Shown here: positions 8,109 through 17,357 of the stretch, piece after piece | Numbering within the stretch: position 1 is the first letter of the stretch | How the letters are laid out: every line of letters begins with the position of its first letter | From: Muribaculum sp. | Lineage (GTDB): Bacteria > Bacteroidota > Bacteroidia > Bacteroidales > Muribaculaceae | Assembly: GCA_023666965.1 (NCBI GenBank) | Contig: JAMPAZ010000001.1 | Span: 987,222 to 1,051,221, forward strand | Length of the DNA: 64,000 nucleotides | Direction: 5' to 3' | Notes under the pieces: generated by a model | What the model was told of the DNA's origin: nothing | The model's database searches: none | What the model saw: only the letters and a program-made list of their open reading frames with translations | Translations under genes and position numbers: made by a program

Positions 8109-9839
8109 ATGGAAAACTATATTGTATCCGCGCGTAAGTACCGCCCCGCAACTTTCAACAGTGTCGTGGGGCAAAAGGCACTGACGGCGACCCTTAAAAA
8201 TTCCATAAGCAAGAACCGTCTGGCTCATGCTTATCTATTTTGCGGCTCGCGAGGTGTAGGCAAGACCTCATGTGCGCGCATTTTTGCGAAAACAATCAAT
8301 TGCCGTAACCGGACTCCGGACGGAGAAGCTTGCAATGAGTGCGATTCCTGCCGTGAGTTTAATCGCGGTGCTTCAGTGAACATAGTCGAACTCGATGCCG
8401 CCTCCAATAACGGTGTCGAAGACATGCGCTCGATTACCGAACAGGTGCAGGTGCCTCCGGTTGAGGCCGACTATCGAGTGTTTATTATCGACGAGGTCCA
8501 CATGCTCTCTTCCCAGGCGTTTAATGCGTTCCTTAAAACGCTTGAAGAACCTCCGAGCTACGTGATATTCATTCTTGCCACGACCGAAAAGCATAAGATC
8601 ATACCCACGATCTTGTCAAGATGCCAAATCTACGACTTTAATCGAATCACCATTCAAGATATGGTGGAGCATTTAAAGTATGTGGCTTCGCAGGAGGGGA
8701 TAGCGGTCGAAACGTCGGCTCTTAACGTTATAGCCAAAAAGGCTGATGGTGCGATGCGCGACGCTTTATCGATCTTTGATCAGGTCGCCGCGTCGTCTAT
8801 GGGAAATGTTACATACGCTTCGACCATAGAAAATCTTAACATCCTCGACGATGTATATTACAACAAGCTCGTTGACGCATTTCTATCCGGCGATGTGCCA
8901 AGTGCATTGCTGACTTTCCAGGAGATTCGCGAAAAGGGATTCGACTCGCAATTCTTCATTAACGGTTTGGCTGCCCATCTGCGCGACTTGATGGTGGCCG
9001 GAAATCCATCCACTCTTAAGTTGTTGGATGCCGGCGACGATGTCCGTAACGCAATGGCGGAGATTGCCCGAAAGTGTTCGCCTCAGTTCTTGTATAGGGC
9101 CATGGATTTGTGTAACGAAGCTGACCTAAACTATCGAACAGCTTCTAACAAGCAATTTCTCGTCGAACTGACATTGATTAAACTGTGCCAACTACTCAGC
9201 CCCTCCCCCGGAAATGACGACGCAGGAGAGGGGCGGCAATTACGACCGATAGAAGTGTCGGACGTGGCGTCGTCAAACGATGCTAAAAGAGATGTACCGC
9301 CTGTGGTTCCTCAACATCCGCCTGTTGCTCCCCGGCGGCCAATCGCATCTCAGCCTCCAATGACTAAAAAGGGTGACTTAAGTAAATTGAAGAAGCCTAA
9401 TCTGTCAATTAATCGAAAGGCCGAGCAAAAGCAGGAGGCGGGTTCAGCGGTCGCCGAAGTAACAGACCGCTTGCGCAACAGTCAGTTCTCCGACGAGCAG
9501 TTCCTTAACGCTTGGCGACAGTTTATTGCGTCGCATCCCACGTCGCATCTGCTGATAAACGCCATGAGAATGACTCGTCCGAGCCGGGTGTCGGAGACTA
9601 CCTATTCCGCCACTGTCGAAAGTGAAGCAATACGCGACAGCATTCAATTGTCGTTACCGGAATTGCTGGCATATCTGCGCGATGCCTTGTCCAACGATGC
9701 GGTAGAAGTGCAGGTGCATCTTAATAAGGGTCAGTCATCAGTTACTTCGTTGACCGATGCAGAGGTTTATGCCATTATGAGGAAGAACCATCCTTATCTG
9801 AACAAAGTGATTGATGATTTTCATCTAACTTTGGTCTGA
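8109..9839 (+). CDS. dnaX: DNA polymerase III subunit gamma/tau
   Basis: The 576-residue protein is the clamp-loader ATPase. The AAA+ domain has Walker A GSRGVGKTS (around residue 45) and four zinc-site cysteines (CRNRTPDGEACNECDSC). Walker B appears as VFIIDEVHML and the SRC motif as ILSRCQ. A lid/oligomerisation domain runs to about 360. A Pro/Lys-rich linker (390-440) leads to a C-terminal domain of about 120 residues. That domain should be the tau part contacting the polymerase. No clear A-run slippage site for a gamma form was found. Last gene of the glyS run, followed by a hairpin. Confidence 0.94.
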   Translation: MENYIVSARKYRPATFNSVVGQKALTATLKNSISKNRLAHAYLFCGSRGVGKTSCARIFAKTINCRNRTPDGEACNECDSCREFNRGASVNIVELDAASNNGVEDMRSITEQVQVPPVEADYRVFIIDEVHMLSSQAFNAFLKTLEEPPSYVIFILATTEKHKIIPTILSRCQIYDFNRITIQDMVEHLKYVASQEGIAVETSALNVIAKKADGAMRDALSIFDQVAASSMGNVTYASTIENLNILDDVYYNKLVDAFLSGDVPSALLTFQEIREKGFDSQFFINGLAAHLRDLMVAGNPSTLKLLDAGDDVRNAMAEIARKCSPQFLYRAMDLCNEADLNYRTASNKQFLVELTLIKLCQLLSPSPGNDDAGEGRQLRPIEVSDVASSNDAKRDVPPVVPQHPPVAPRRPIASQPPMTKKGDLSKLKKPNLSINRKAEQKQEAGSAVAEVTDRLRNSQFSDEQFLNAWRQFIASHPTSHLLINAMRMTRPSRVSETTYSATVESEAIRDSIQLSLPELLAYLRDALSNDAVEVQVHLNKGQSSVTSLTDAEVYAIMRKNHPYLNKVIDDFHLTLV

Positions 9840-9862
9840 TTGGTCTTGTAAAATATCCTGTG

Positions 9863-9906
9863 CAGTCCCGCAACGATGAGTAATCTTTGTGGGGCTGTTT
9901 GTTGTT
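9863..9906 (+). terminator. Terminator after dnaX
   Basis: CAGTCCC (9863-9869) can pair with GGGGCTG (9891-9897), with one G-T pair, and a T-rich tail TTTGTTGTTT follows. This marks the end of the glyS-dnaX transcript. Confidence 0.55.
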
Positions 9907-9973
9907 TCTATATAATAATGTGTATTTATTGGGAAAAAAGTTGAAAAACGTCCCGAGTTACCCAACTTTTTCC

Positions 9974-9981
9974 TAATTTTG
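9974..9981 (+). promoter_or_regulatory. -7 box for topA
   Basis: TAATTTTG fits TAnnTTTG and lies 26 bp before the topA start. A -33 element at the normal spacing is not apparent. Confidence 0.45.
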
Positions 9982-10007
9982 CCGAGAATTTAACAAAGAA
10001 GATTATC

Positions 10008-12344
10008 ATGCCGAAAAATTTAGTCATAGTAGAGTCACCGGCAAAAGCTAAGACCATCGAAAAGTTCTTAGGAAAAGACTATAAAGTCATGTCGAGCTAC
10101 GGCCATATACGCGATCTTAACAAGAAAAATTTTAGTATTGACGTAGAGAATGGCTTTACACCAATATATGAAATACCCGACGACAAAAAGGCTTTAGTCG
10201 CCGACTTGAAGAAGGCCGTAAGGAGTGCCTCTACTGTGTGGCTCGCATCCGATGAGGACCGTGAAGGCGAGGCTATAGCATGGCATCTTTGCGAAGTTCT
10301 CGGTCTCGACCCTGCAACCACAAAACGTATAGTTTTCCATGAAATTACCAAGAACGCCATAGAGAATGCCATTAAGCATCCGAGAGCCATCGACCTGAAC
10401 CGCGTCGACGCGCAACAGGCTCGCCGTGTGCTCGATCGTATCGTCGGATTTGAGCTGTCGCCGGTGTTGTGGAAGAAGATTAAACCGGCTCTCTCGGCCG
10501 GACGTGTGCAGTCGGTGGCGGTAAGGCTGATTGTTGAGAGGGAGAATGAAATCAAGGCTTTCCGCTCCGAAAGTTATTACCGCGTAACGGCTGAGTTTGT
10601 GACCGAGACCGGCGCGGTGTTGAATGCCGAGCTTTCCAAACGTCTTTCCGACAAAGCAGAGGCTGAGAGATTCCTTAATGATTGCCGGCAGGCGATATAT
10701 TCCGTCGGCGCAGTGCAGGTGCGTCCTGTGTCTAAGTCCCCGGCACCCCCTTTTACGACCTCTACTTTGCAGCAGGAGGCATCACGTAAACTTGGCTTCA
10801 CAGTGTCCCAGACAATGATGGTGGCTCAGCGTCTGTATGAAGCCGGGCATATAACATACATGCGAACCGATTCGCTCAATCTGTCTACGTTGGCGATAAA
10901 CGCTATCGCTTCTGAGATAGGCTCCAGACTGGGCGATAAGTACCTTAAAGTGCGCCACTATCATACTAAGTCGAAAGGTGCACAAGAAGCGCATGAGGCT
11001 ATTCGGCCTACAGTAATTGCGAATCAGACCATCGACGGCACTGCGCAAGAGAAGAAACTTTATTCTCTAATCTGGAAGCGGACCATTGCCTCCCAGATGG
11101 CAGATGCCGAACTTGAAAAGACCACTGTCGAAATTAATCCCTCAACTCGTCCCGAGCATTTTAATGCTTCCGGGGAAGTCATTAAATTTGACGGTTTTCT
11201 GCGCGTTTATATAGAAGGAAGCGACGATGAGAACGATTCAAAGGATTCCGAACTGTTGCCGCCAATCAGCCAGGGAGACAAGCTAAAAGTCGAGGACATT
11301 GTAGCTACTGAGCGATTTACCCAGCATCCTCCCCGCTATACAGAAGCATCGCTTGTGAAAAAAATGGAGGAGCTCGGAATCGGACGTCCTTCTACATACG
11401 CCCCGACCATATCTACTATACAAGCCCGTGAATATGTGACAAAAGGTGAGAAAGAGGGTAAACAACGCGACTATGAATTTATGACCCTTAAGGACGGAAT
11501 AATTAAAGAGACTGTGAAGACTGAGACTACAGGTTCCGACAAAGGGAAGCTGATACCTACTGACATCGGCATGGTAGTCAACGATTTTTTAATTGAATAT
11601 TTCCCGTCGATACTCGACTACGACTTTACTGCGAAGATGGAGGAGAAATTTGACGACATAGCAGAAGGACAACTGCAATGGAGCGATGAGATGAGTACCT
11701 TCTATCAGCTGTTTCACCCCGACGTAGAACATGCCAAGAATATGCGTCTTGAGCACAAGGTAGGAGAGAGGATGCTTGGAACCGACCCTGCTACCGGTAA
11801 GCCTGTCAGCGTTAAAATCGGTCGTTTTGGCCCATTGGTGCAGGTCGGCGACGGTGAGGGCGATGAAAAGCCCCAGTTTGCATCGCTTCTGAAGGGTCAG
11901 TCGGTTAATACCATTACTTTAGAGGAAGCTCTTAAACTTTTTGAATTCCCACGTGAACTCGGTGAGTTTGAGGGTAAGCCCGTCACGGTTGCCATCGGTC
12001 GCTTCGGCCCGTACGTGAAGCATGATGGAAAATTCGTTTCCATTCCGAAGGATATTGCTCCTGCTGCAATCACATTGCCCGAAGCGGAAGAATTGATATT
12101 AGCCAAGCGCGACTCAGAAAGCAAAAAACTTGTTAAGGCTTTTGATGAAGATGCCGATATGCATGTTCTCAACGGCCGCTACGGAGTGTATATTTCATAC
12201 AAAAAGTCTAATTATAAGATTCCTAAAAGTGTTGTCGATCCAATGACGCTTACCTATCAAGACTGTCTTGATATTGTACAAAACCAGGAATCTAAACCTA
12301 AAAAAAGTTCGACAGCACGTCGTGTGTCGGCAAAAAAGAAATAA
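10008..12344 (+). CDS. topA: DNA topoisomerase I
   Basis: This 778-residue type IA topoisomerase relaxes negative supercoils. The Toprim domain opens with NLVIVESPAKAKTIEKFLG and carries the acidic motif SDEDREGEAIAWHL. The active-site tyrosine lies in HITYMRTDSLNL (Tyr284). The C-terminal region (about 590-750) holds repeated GRFGP-type beta domains (KIGRFGPLVQVG, AIGRFGPYVKHDG) in place of zinc ribbons, as in Bacteroidetes TopA. A basic tail (PKKSSTARRVSAKKK) ends it. A pseudouridine synthase gene follows after 10 bp, so the two are co-transcribed. Confidence 0.95.
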   Translation: MPKNLVIVESPAKAKTIEKFLGKDYKVMSSYGHIRDLNKKNFSIDVENGFTPIYEIPDDKKALVADLKKAVRSASTVWLASDEDREGEAIAWHLCEVLGLDPATTKRIVFHEITKNAIENAIKHPRAIDLNRVDAQQARRVLDRIVGFELSPVLWKKIKPALSAGRVQSVAVRLIVERENEIKAFRSESYYRVTAEFVTETGAVLNAELSKRLSDKAEAERFLNDCRQAIYSVGAVQVRPVSKSPAPPFTTSTLQQEASRKLGFTVSQTMMVAQRLYEAGHITYMRTDSLNLSTLAINAIASEIGSRLGDKYLKVRHYHTKSKGAQEAHEAIRPTVIANQTIDGTAQEKKLYSLIWKRTIASQMADAELEKTTVEINPSTRPEHFNASGEVIKFDGFLRVYIEGSDDENDSKDSELLPPISQGDKLKVEDIVATERFTQHPPRYTEASLVKKMEELGIGRPSTYAPTISTIQAREYVTKGEKEGKQRDYEFMTLKDGIIKETVKTETTGSDKGKLIPTDIGMVVNDFLIEYFPSILDYDFTAKMEEKFDDIAEGQLQWSDEMSTFYQLFHPDVEHAKNMRLEHKVGERMLGTDPATGKPVSVKIGRFGPLVQVGDGEGDEKPQFASLLKGQSVNTITLEEALKLFEFPRELGEFEGKPVTVAIGRFGPYVKHDGKFVSIPKDIAPAAITLPEAEELILAKRDSESKKLVKAFDEDADMHVLNGRYGVYISYKKSNYKIPKSVVDPMTLTYQDCLDIVQNQESKPKKSSTARRVSAKKK

Positions 12345-12354
12345 ATATTAGCAC

Positions 12355-13293
12355 ATGCAACGCAATACTACCAACCGTCGGGGTAAGAGCACCGCGATGC
12401 GTCAGGCATTTAAACCCGATGTCATTGAGACATTCTATCCATCTGCCGACACTACGCTACTTGCCTACGTCATTGAGTCGATGCCTCAGTATAAACGTAC
12501 GTCTTTGAAGCAGATGCTCCAGCACAATCAAATTGCTGTCAACGATGTCCCTATAAGACAATTCGATGCCCCGTTGACAAAAGGCGACAAAGTGCAGGTC
12601 AATCTGACTCGTGAATTCCGTATTTTCTCAAACCGAAGGGTTAAGCTTGTCTATGAGGACGACGACATCCTTGTTATTGAAAAGGGCTACGGACTTCTTT
12701 CTATGGGAACGGAAAACGTTACTGACGGAACGGCCTATTCGATAATGCGCGACTATCTAAAGTGGAAGGATCCGCGTAATAAGCTTTTTATTGTACATCG
12801 TCTTGACCGCGATACGTCCGGACTTATGATGATGGCAAAGAATGTTGAATCGAAGGAAGCAATGCAGCATAACTGGAATAACATGGTCATTAGCAGAAAG
12901 TACGTGACTGTAGTAGAAGGTAATGTCGAGCAGGACTCCGGAGTCGTTAAAAGCTATCTGGCGGAGACTTCGGAGTATGAAGTTTATTCCACCGACAATC
13001 CAGAAGAGGGAAAGTTCGCAGTAACACGCTATAAGGTGCTAAAGCGCGGTTGCGGTCACACTTTACTGGAGGTTGAACTTGATACGGGTAGAAAAAATCA
13101 GATACGCGTGCACATGAAGGATTTGGGTCATCCGATTGCCGGGGATCGGCGTTACGGTGCTAAAAAGACCATTATCCATCGTTTGGCGCTACATGCCCAA
13201 ACCCTTCGCTTTGTGCATCCGAAGTCTCGTAAAGACATGAACTTTACCACTCCCGTCCCGGGTTCGTTTTACAAGCTCGTAGGTGGTAAATAG
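12355..13293 (+). CDS. RluA-family 23S rRNA pseudouridine synthase
   Basis: The 312-residue protein has an S4-like RNA-binding domain (about 40-90, SLKQMLQHNQIAVNDVP) and the RluA catalytic motif FIVHRLDRDTSGLMMMAK, with the catalytic aspartate at Asp151. GRKNQIRVHMKDLGHPIAGD is the typical downstream motif. It isomerises uridines in structured RNA, most likely 23S rRNA. Which site cannot be read from sequence. It overlaps no other gene and converges on the phosphatase gene with a gap of only 16 bp. Confidence 0.9.
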   Translation: MQRNTTNRRGKSTAMRQAFKPDVIETFYPSADTTLLAYVIESMPQYKRTSLKQMLQHNQIAVNDVPIRQFDAPLTKGDKVQVNLTREFRIFSNRRVKLVYEDDDILVIEKGYGLLSMGTENVTDGTAYSIMRDYLKWKDPRNKLFIVHRLDRDTSGLMMMAKNVESKEAMQHNWNNMVISRKYVTVVEGNVEQDSGVVKSYLAETSEYEVYSTDNPEEGKFAVTRYKVLKRGCGHTLLEVELDTGRKNQIRVHMKDLGHPIAGDRRYGAKKTIIHRLALHAQTLRFVHPKSRKDMNFTTPVPGSFYKLVGGK

Positions 13294-13309
13294 TCGTTAA
13301 GGAGATCTT

Positions 13310-14599
13310 TTAATTTTCTGTGCCGATTTTATTGAGATAATATTCGCGGAGTTTGGGCCAAGAGTAGTAAAGTCCGCTGACGGGTTCAATCGGAAGTCGG
13401 CGTTCTGTCTCGTTGAGCATGACTTTGACGAGCACGTCGTCGGGATTAGTCGATCCTTCAGGACGGTAAAATATCATTTGGATATTTGTTGCCATCGGTA
13501 CGAGCATATAGTCGTTCATTCGTCCCTCTACTTGTGAAAGGTCGTTGATTTCTTGGCCAAAGTCATCAAGTTCCATCAGAACGGACAAGGGGTAGACCAT
13601 CGTGTCGTGTCCGAAGCGCAGGTTTGCGCTTGTTCCCGGCGACACCATTGCCGTATCGGCGCTCTCTATGAAATTACGTAGCAGGAATCGTTGCTCCATG
13701 GGCTGTGTGTGGCCTGTCAGTGCTGAATTTCCCGCGTCGACAAACCAATTTAGGCTTCTTTTCATCCATTCTGAATGTAATTCATCGGGCGAAAACACTT
13801 TGTCGACGAGCCAGGGTTGGTCTGAGTGGCTCTGTGCGTTTCCGAGTACGTTGGCAAGGTCAGTTGCCAAAGTGCTGACGTTAATGCTGTCAGATATAAA
13901 TTGGGGGTCAGATATGAGTCGTTTTGCAAATTCGCCTGAGGCTTTGTATTTGGCACGTTCTTCTTTTAAAGCTGTTGCACGGGCTTTTTTCCGCCAGTCG
14001 CGTGAGATCGAGTCATGGTCGTGGTTCATATAGTACATCTCGGCGTAGCTTGCATCTGTAGTGATATTTAGCGACGGTTCGAGTGCCTGAAGCTCCTTTA
14101 TCTCGTTTAGCATTGACAATATGCAACGGATTACTACGGTAGACTTGGCATCGACATGTGTTCCGGGTTGGAATATCTGTGGATAATTTTGATACATGCG
14201 CCGTCCGATGGCTTGATGCTGGAGAGCGCCTATGTCCGACAATTCTCCCCATCTGTAGGTGCTTTTCTGTTGAATGTCGCGTACTGTGTTGAGCACTTCT
14301 TGTCCCAGAGGGGTCAGTTTCCCTGCCCGTTCGGCTTTTGTCAGTTCATTGACCGGATTTGCATATTGATTCGGGTTAATAAGCCATCGTGATCCGTGGC
14401 GCCCGTAGTGTTCGAGATGAAATGGAACGTAGCCTTCCGGAGCGGGTGTCTGTGCCGGTGGTGCCACGTCTAAATAGGGATAAGCGTAGTAGTGGCTGGC
14501 CATTTGATGTGATGTTGGCTGAGCTGCTGTTTGAGCCTTAGCAGACAGAAGACCGAGGCTTGCGAAGGCAAGGGCGTAAAATGTCTTGGAGTAGTTCAT
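13310..14599 (-). CDS. Histidine acid phosphatase (HAP/MINPP-like), exported
   Basis: The 429-residue precursor has a signal peptide ending near SAKAQ (residues 20-23). The histidine-phosphatase signature is EHYGRHGSRW, with Arg67, His68 and Arg71. The proton donor appears as the HD pair in NLRFGHDTMVYPL near residue 330. This HD form, the exported location and the length fit branch-2 enzymes such as the Bacteroides MINPP-type inositol-phosphate phosphatases. Phytate or another phosphomonoester may be the substrate, but this is inference. The gene has its own promoter just below the tRNA-Val terminator. Confidence 0.85.
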   Translation of the reverse strand: MNYSKTFYALAFASLGLLSAKAQTAAQPTSHQMASHYYAYPYLDVAPPAQTPAPEGYVPFHLEHYGRHGSRWLINPNQYANPVNELTKAERAGKLTPLGQEVLNTVRDIQQKSTYRWGELSDIGALQHQAIGRRMYQNYPQIFQPGTHVDAKSTVVIRCILSMLNEIKELQALEPSLNITTDASYAEMYYMNHDHDSISRDWRKKARATALKEERAKYKASGEFAKRLISDPQFISDSINVSTLATDLANVLGNAQSHSDQPWLVDKVFSPDELHSEWMKRSLNWFVDAGNSALTGHTQPMEQRFLLRNFIESADTAMVSPGTSANLRFGHDTMVYPLSVLMELDDFGQEINDLSQVEGRMNDYMLVPMATNIQMIFYRPEGSTNPDDVLVKVMLNETERRLPIEPVSGLYYSWPKLREYYLNKIGTEN

Positions 14600-14640
14600 G
14601 CGATAATGATATGGGATTTAAATGGTTGTTTATCATTATG

Positions 14641-14672
14641 CAAATGTAATGAAAATATTTGGTTCTTTCAAA
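14641..14672 (-). promoter_or_regulatory. Promoter for the histidine phosphatase gene
   Basis: On the minus strand TTTG (14672-14669), 20 bp, then TACATTTG (14648-14641), a full match to the Bacteroidota -33/-7 pattern. It lies 42 bp before the start codon. Confidence 0.7.
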
Positions 14673-14676
14673 GTGG

Positions 14677-14714
14677 GTATAAAAGAAAAGCTCCGGCCAT
14701 TTGACCGAAGCTTT
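14677..14714 (-). terminator. Terminator of the tRNA-Val transcript
   Basis: On the minus strand AAAGCTTCGG and CCGGAGCTTT form a 10-bp stem with an 8-base loop, followed by TTCTTTTA. It lies just after the second tRNA-Val. Confidence 0.7.
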
Positions 14715-14722
14715 CTCTATTG

Positions 14723-14797
14723 TGGGCGTTGAGGGATTCGAACCCCCGACCCTCTGCTTGTAAGGCAGATGCTCTGAACCAGCTGAGCTAAACGCCC
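14723..14797 (-). tRNA. tRNA-Val (anticodon TAC)
   Basis: The minus strand folds as a 75-nt cloverleaf: acceptor GGGCGTT/AACGCCC, D-arm GCTC/GAGC, anticodon stem TCTGC/GCAGA with loop CTTACAA, and T-arm GGGGG-TTCGAAT-CCCTC. The discriminator base is A. The 3' CCA is not encoded. It is identical in its body to the neighbouring copy, and is second in the transcript. Confidence 0.95.
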
Positions 14798-14843
14798 GTT
14801 ATTGGGGATGCTTTTGAGGGAGAATAGAAAAGGGGAATCTTTG

Positions 14844-14921
14844 TGGTGGGCGTTGAGGGATTCGAACCCCCGACCCTCTGCTTGTAAGGCAGATGCTCTG
14901 AACCAGCTGAGCTAAACGCCC
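14844..14921 (-). tRNA. tRNA-Val (anticodon TAC), CCA encoded
   Basis: The body is identical to the tRNA-Val 46 bp downstream, with anticodon TAC in the loop CTTACAA. Unlike that copy, its 3' CCA is encoded (TGG on the plus strand at 14844-14846). It is the first gene after the promoter at 14943-14973. Confidence 0.95.
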
Positions 14922-14942
14922 GTGTTCTTCGTTAAAGCGATG

Positions 14943-14973
14943 CAAAGTTACGTCTTTATTTTGAATCTGCAAA
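14943..14973 (-). promoter_or_regulatory. Promoter for the tRNA-Val pair
   Basis: Minus strand TTTG (14973-14970), 19 bp, TAACTTTG (14950-14943). This is a complete Bacteroidota promoter 21 bp upstream of the first tRNA base. Confidence 0.75.
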
Positions 14974-15050
14974 TAGTTTAAGGACTTTTTTTGAAAAAAT
15001 CTTTAGAGAAATGTTCAGAGCAGATTTTTTTAGGTGCGGCCAATAGGCGA

Positions 15051-16112
15051 CTAATATATGTCGTCGGTAGGTTCGTCATCCTTTTTCTTCTTGTCTTTCT
15101 TTGACTTACGTTTTTTGCCTTTGAAGTCTGACGGGTATGATGCTTTGTCGATTACCTGGTCTTCGCCACGGAGTCTGATCCATGTGTCAAGCTCCTTTTT
15201 ACCTTCCTTAAGTACGATCACTCTGGCACCGTTTTTTCCAATATGATTGTAGACTGCGCCTTTAGACCCTCCATAGCGGCCATAGCCGAACAGAGTGTCC
15301 CAGTAGGTAATTAGGAAGTCATTGTCGTGGTCATGTCCAAAGAAGTTTGCGAATACGTCGCCCTGTTCCTTTTGGGCTACAAACATACCTGAATTGACAT
15401 GCGGGCTGCATACTTTTTCTCCGGCCTCTCCAAGATAGTATATCGACTTGTCCGCTAATGCATACTGTACTTCCGGTAGAGGAATGTGGTAGAACATAAC
15501 TGACGGCAACGGTTGGCCTTCATTGTTTTCGGTATAGCGAAGACTGTTGGTTTTGTACCAAAGTATTTGATTAGACGTGAGCCATGCATAGCGTCCAAGC
15601 CCGTTTACTTGTGAACCTGCGTGTGAGTCAAGGCAATAAAGCACTGAAGCGGGTTTCGTTCCGTCGGATGACATTATTTCAAGAACATAGTCCGGACTTT
15701 GAGAGTCGCCCCTCGCGGGCATTATGCACCCGGGCATTTTCTTCACGATGTCGTAAATCTGGCTTCGATTAAGCTCGAATTGGTGGTCGTGATTGCCAAA
15801 GACGAAAGCAAAGGGAATACCGCTTTCTACCAGTGGAGAGAAAAGCATTTCAAGTGATTTAGCCACGTTGGTGGAGTATATGAGGTCGCCGGTGATAATT
15901 ATAAAGTCAGGGTTTTCGGCCTCGATAACCTCCTTCATCATAGGGAGCACTACCTTTTCATCGCCCTTGTCCCAACGGAAGTGTGTGTCGGTAAACTGTA
16001 CGATTTTAAATTCTCCATCTTCGTTGAACTTCAGTGGAGATTGAGCAAATGCTCCTGATGCTGAAAAGCAGCATAGGAGCATTAATGTGATAATGATTTT
16101 TGATTTTGACAT
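15051..16112 (-). CDS. Exported metallophosphoesterase (calcineurin-like)
   Basis: The 353-residue precursor has a signal peptide ending near GAFAQ. The metal-binding motifs appear in the expected order: FTDTHFRWD (D-x-H), ITGDLIY (GD), FGNHDHQ (GNHD) and FFGHDHDND (GHxH). It is therefore a periplasmic or secreted dinuclear-metal phosphoesterase, of the purple-acid-phosphatase-like type common in Bacteroidetes. The C-terminus is very Lys-rich with a final acidic stretch. It is the last gene of the tubulin-like operon, 38 bp after the FGE-like gene with no promoter motif between. Its link to that system is inferred from position only. Confidence 0.87.
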   Translation of the reverse strand: MSKSKIIITLMLLCCFSASGAFAQSPLKFNEDGEFKIVQFTDTHFRWDKGDEKVVLPMMKEVIEAENPDFIIITGDLIYSTNVAKSLEMLFSPLVESGIPFAFVFGNHDHQFELNRSQIYDIVKKMPGCIMPARGDSQSPDYVLEIMSSDGTKPASVLYCLDSHAGSQVNGLGRYAWLTSNQILWYKTNSLRYTENNEGQPLPSVMFYHIPLPEVQYALADKSIYYLGEAGEKVCSPHVNSGMFVAQKEQGDVFANFFGHDHDNDFLITYWDTLFGYGRYGGSKGAVYNHIGKNGARVIVLKEGKKELDTWIRLRGEDQVIDKASYPSDFKGKKRKSKKDKKKKDDEPTDDIY

Positions 16113-16150
16113 ATCAATGGTTTGTTGAAACGTGGAGAGGGAGGTGGTTA

Positions 16151-17329
16151 TTAGTCAGCTTCCATCACTATACGGAGGCCGGTGGCTTTGTTGCTCTCTC
16201 GTTCCGGCAGTTTGCGGCGGAATGCAACTCTGAGGTTGTTTGAATCGCGGTCTTCAAAGCTTCCGCCTCGGCGTACGCGAAGGTCGCTCTTTTTACGGCA
16301 TACGGGGTCTACTGCGTCGCCGGCTGAATAATCCTGCTTGTAGTCTTCGCAAATTTCCCAGACATTGCCGCTCATGTCATACAGGCCGGCTTCATTAGGT
16401 TTCTTGGTCTTAACTTCGTGGTGGTGTCCGCCGCTGTTGATGCCGGACCAACCTACTTCCTCGGCGGTATTGTTGCCTGAATACATTGTCGATGTGCGTT
16501 TCTCTGCGCCACGGGCCGCGTATTCCCATTCAGCCTCTGTGGGCAGGCGGAACTTTTTGCCGGTAAGCTGGCTAAGCTTAAGGCAGAACTCGTTGGCATC
16601 GCGGTAGGTGATGTTTTCGACGGGGTTATTGGGTCCTTTGTAGGCGGATGGGTTGGTGCCCATTATTCGCTCCCAAAGTGCCTGGGTTACTTCAGTCTCG
16701 CCGATATAGAAATCCTCGGTGATAGTCACGTAGTGAACAGGCGTTTCGTCCTTTTCGATGCTATTTTGTTCCGGTGTTGCGCCCATCTCAAATCTGTCGT
16801 GGCGAAGTCGAACCATGTTAAAGTCGACAGGACCGTTTTGTTGTGTATCTTGCCCGCCTATGCTGACAGCCGGAAGGGCGGGAATACTGATAGGCAGAAG
16901 TGCGGCTCCTGTTGCTGTCGGAGTGTTTGCTGTCGGCTGTGAAGGCGCGGCACCTCCGGAGGCTTGCTTGGGAGCTACGGTCATGTGGTATGTAAACAGG
17001 CTCTTTACCGGCTCAAACTCTACGCGCAAAGGCAGATAGTTTGACGTTTGGATTGTGAGTTTATTTGTGCCTTGCGGTACGTATAGCCAATATACGCCGC
17101 CTTTGTTTTCCGACTTGACTACGCTACCCTCAAATACAGGGTCGTTGGCTATAAGTCCCAACTTTATCAGCGCACATGCATTCTGGTTTGAGTCATACTC
17201 TTTGTATTGGGCGGCACTCAGTTCGGGAGTTTCTTGAAATTCAATCATTTCAAGTTGCTGTGCGTACGCATAACTTGAGAGGCTGATAAATAACAATAAC
17301 GATAACAGCGATTTCACCTTTTGATTCAT
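16151..17329 (-). CDS. Exported SUMF1/FGE-domain protein, probably non-catalytic
   Basis: The 392-residue precursor has a signal peptide (YAYAQ) and a beta-rich N-terminal domain (25-120) resembling PEGA-type surface domains. A Pro/Ala/Thr linker (120-150) leads to a formylglycine-generating-enzyme fold (170-390) with FYIGETEVTQALWERIMG, FRLPTEAEWEYAARG, GLYDMSGNVWEICEDY and RVRRGGSF. In true FGE the last motif continues to a CRxAxR cysteine; here it reads LRVAFRR, so the catalytic Cys is absent. Such domains commonly act as C-lectin-like binding or structural modules, as in gliding protein GldK. It is 28 bp downstream of an NTF2-like gene in the tubulin-like operon. Confidence 0.88.
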   Translation of the reverse strand: MNQKVKSLLSLLLFISLSSYAYAQQLEMIEFQETPELSAAQYKEYDSNQNACALIKLGLIANDPVFEGSVVKSENKGGVYWLYVPQGTNKLTIQTSNYLPLRVEFEPVKSLFTYHMTVAPKQASGGAAPSQPTANTPTATGAALLPISIPALPAVSIGGQDTQQNGPVDFNMVRLRHDRFEMGATPEQNSIEKDETPVHYVTITEDFYIGETEVTQALWERIMGTNPSAYKGPNNPVENITYRDANEFCLKLSQLTGKKFRLPTEAEWEYAARGAEKRTSTMYSGNNTAEEVGWSGINSGGHHHEVKTKKPNEAGLYDMSGNVWEICEDYKQDYSAGDAVDPVCRKKSDLRVRRGGSFEDRDSNNLRVAFRRKLPERESNKATGLRIVMEAD

Positions 17330-17357
17330 GTCTTTACCTATATTTGGTTATTATAAT

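Noticed and set aside
9361-9375. Possible A-run slippage site in dnaX giving a short gamma subunit
   Set aside because: The run is only five A's followed by GGG and lacks the A AAA AAG heptamer and any strong downstream stem that I can see.
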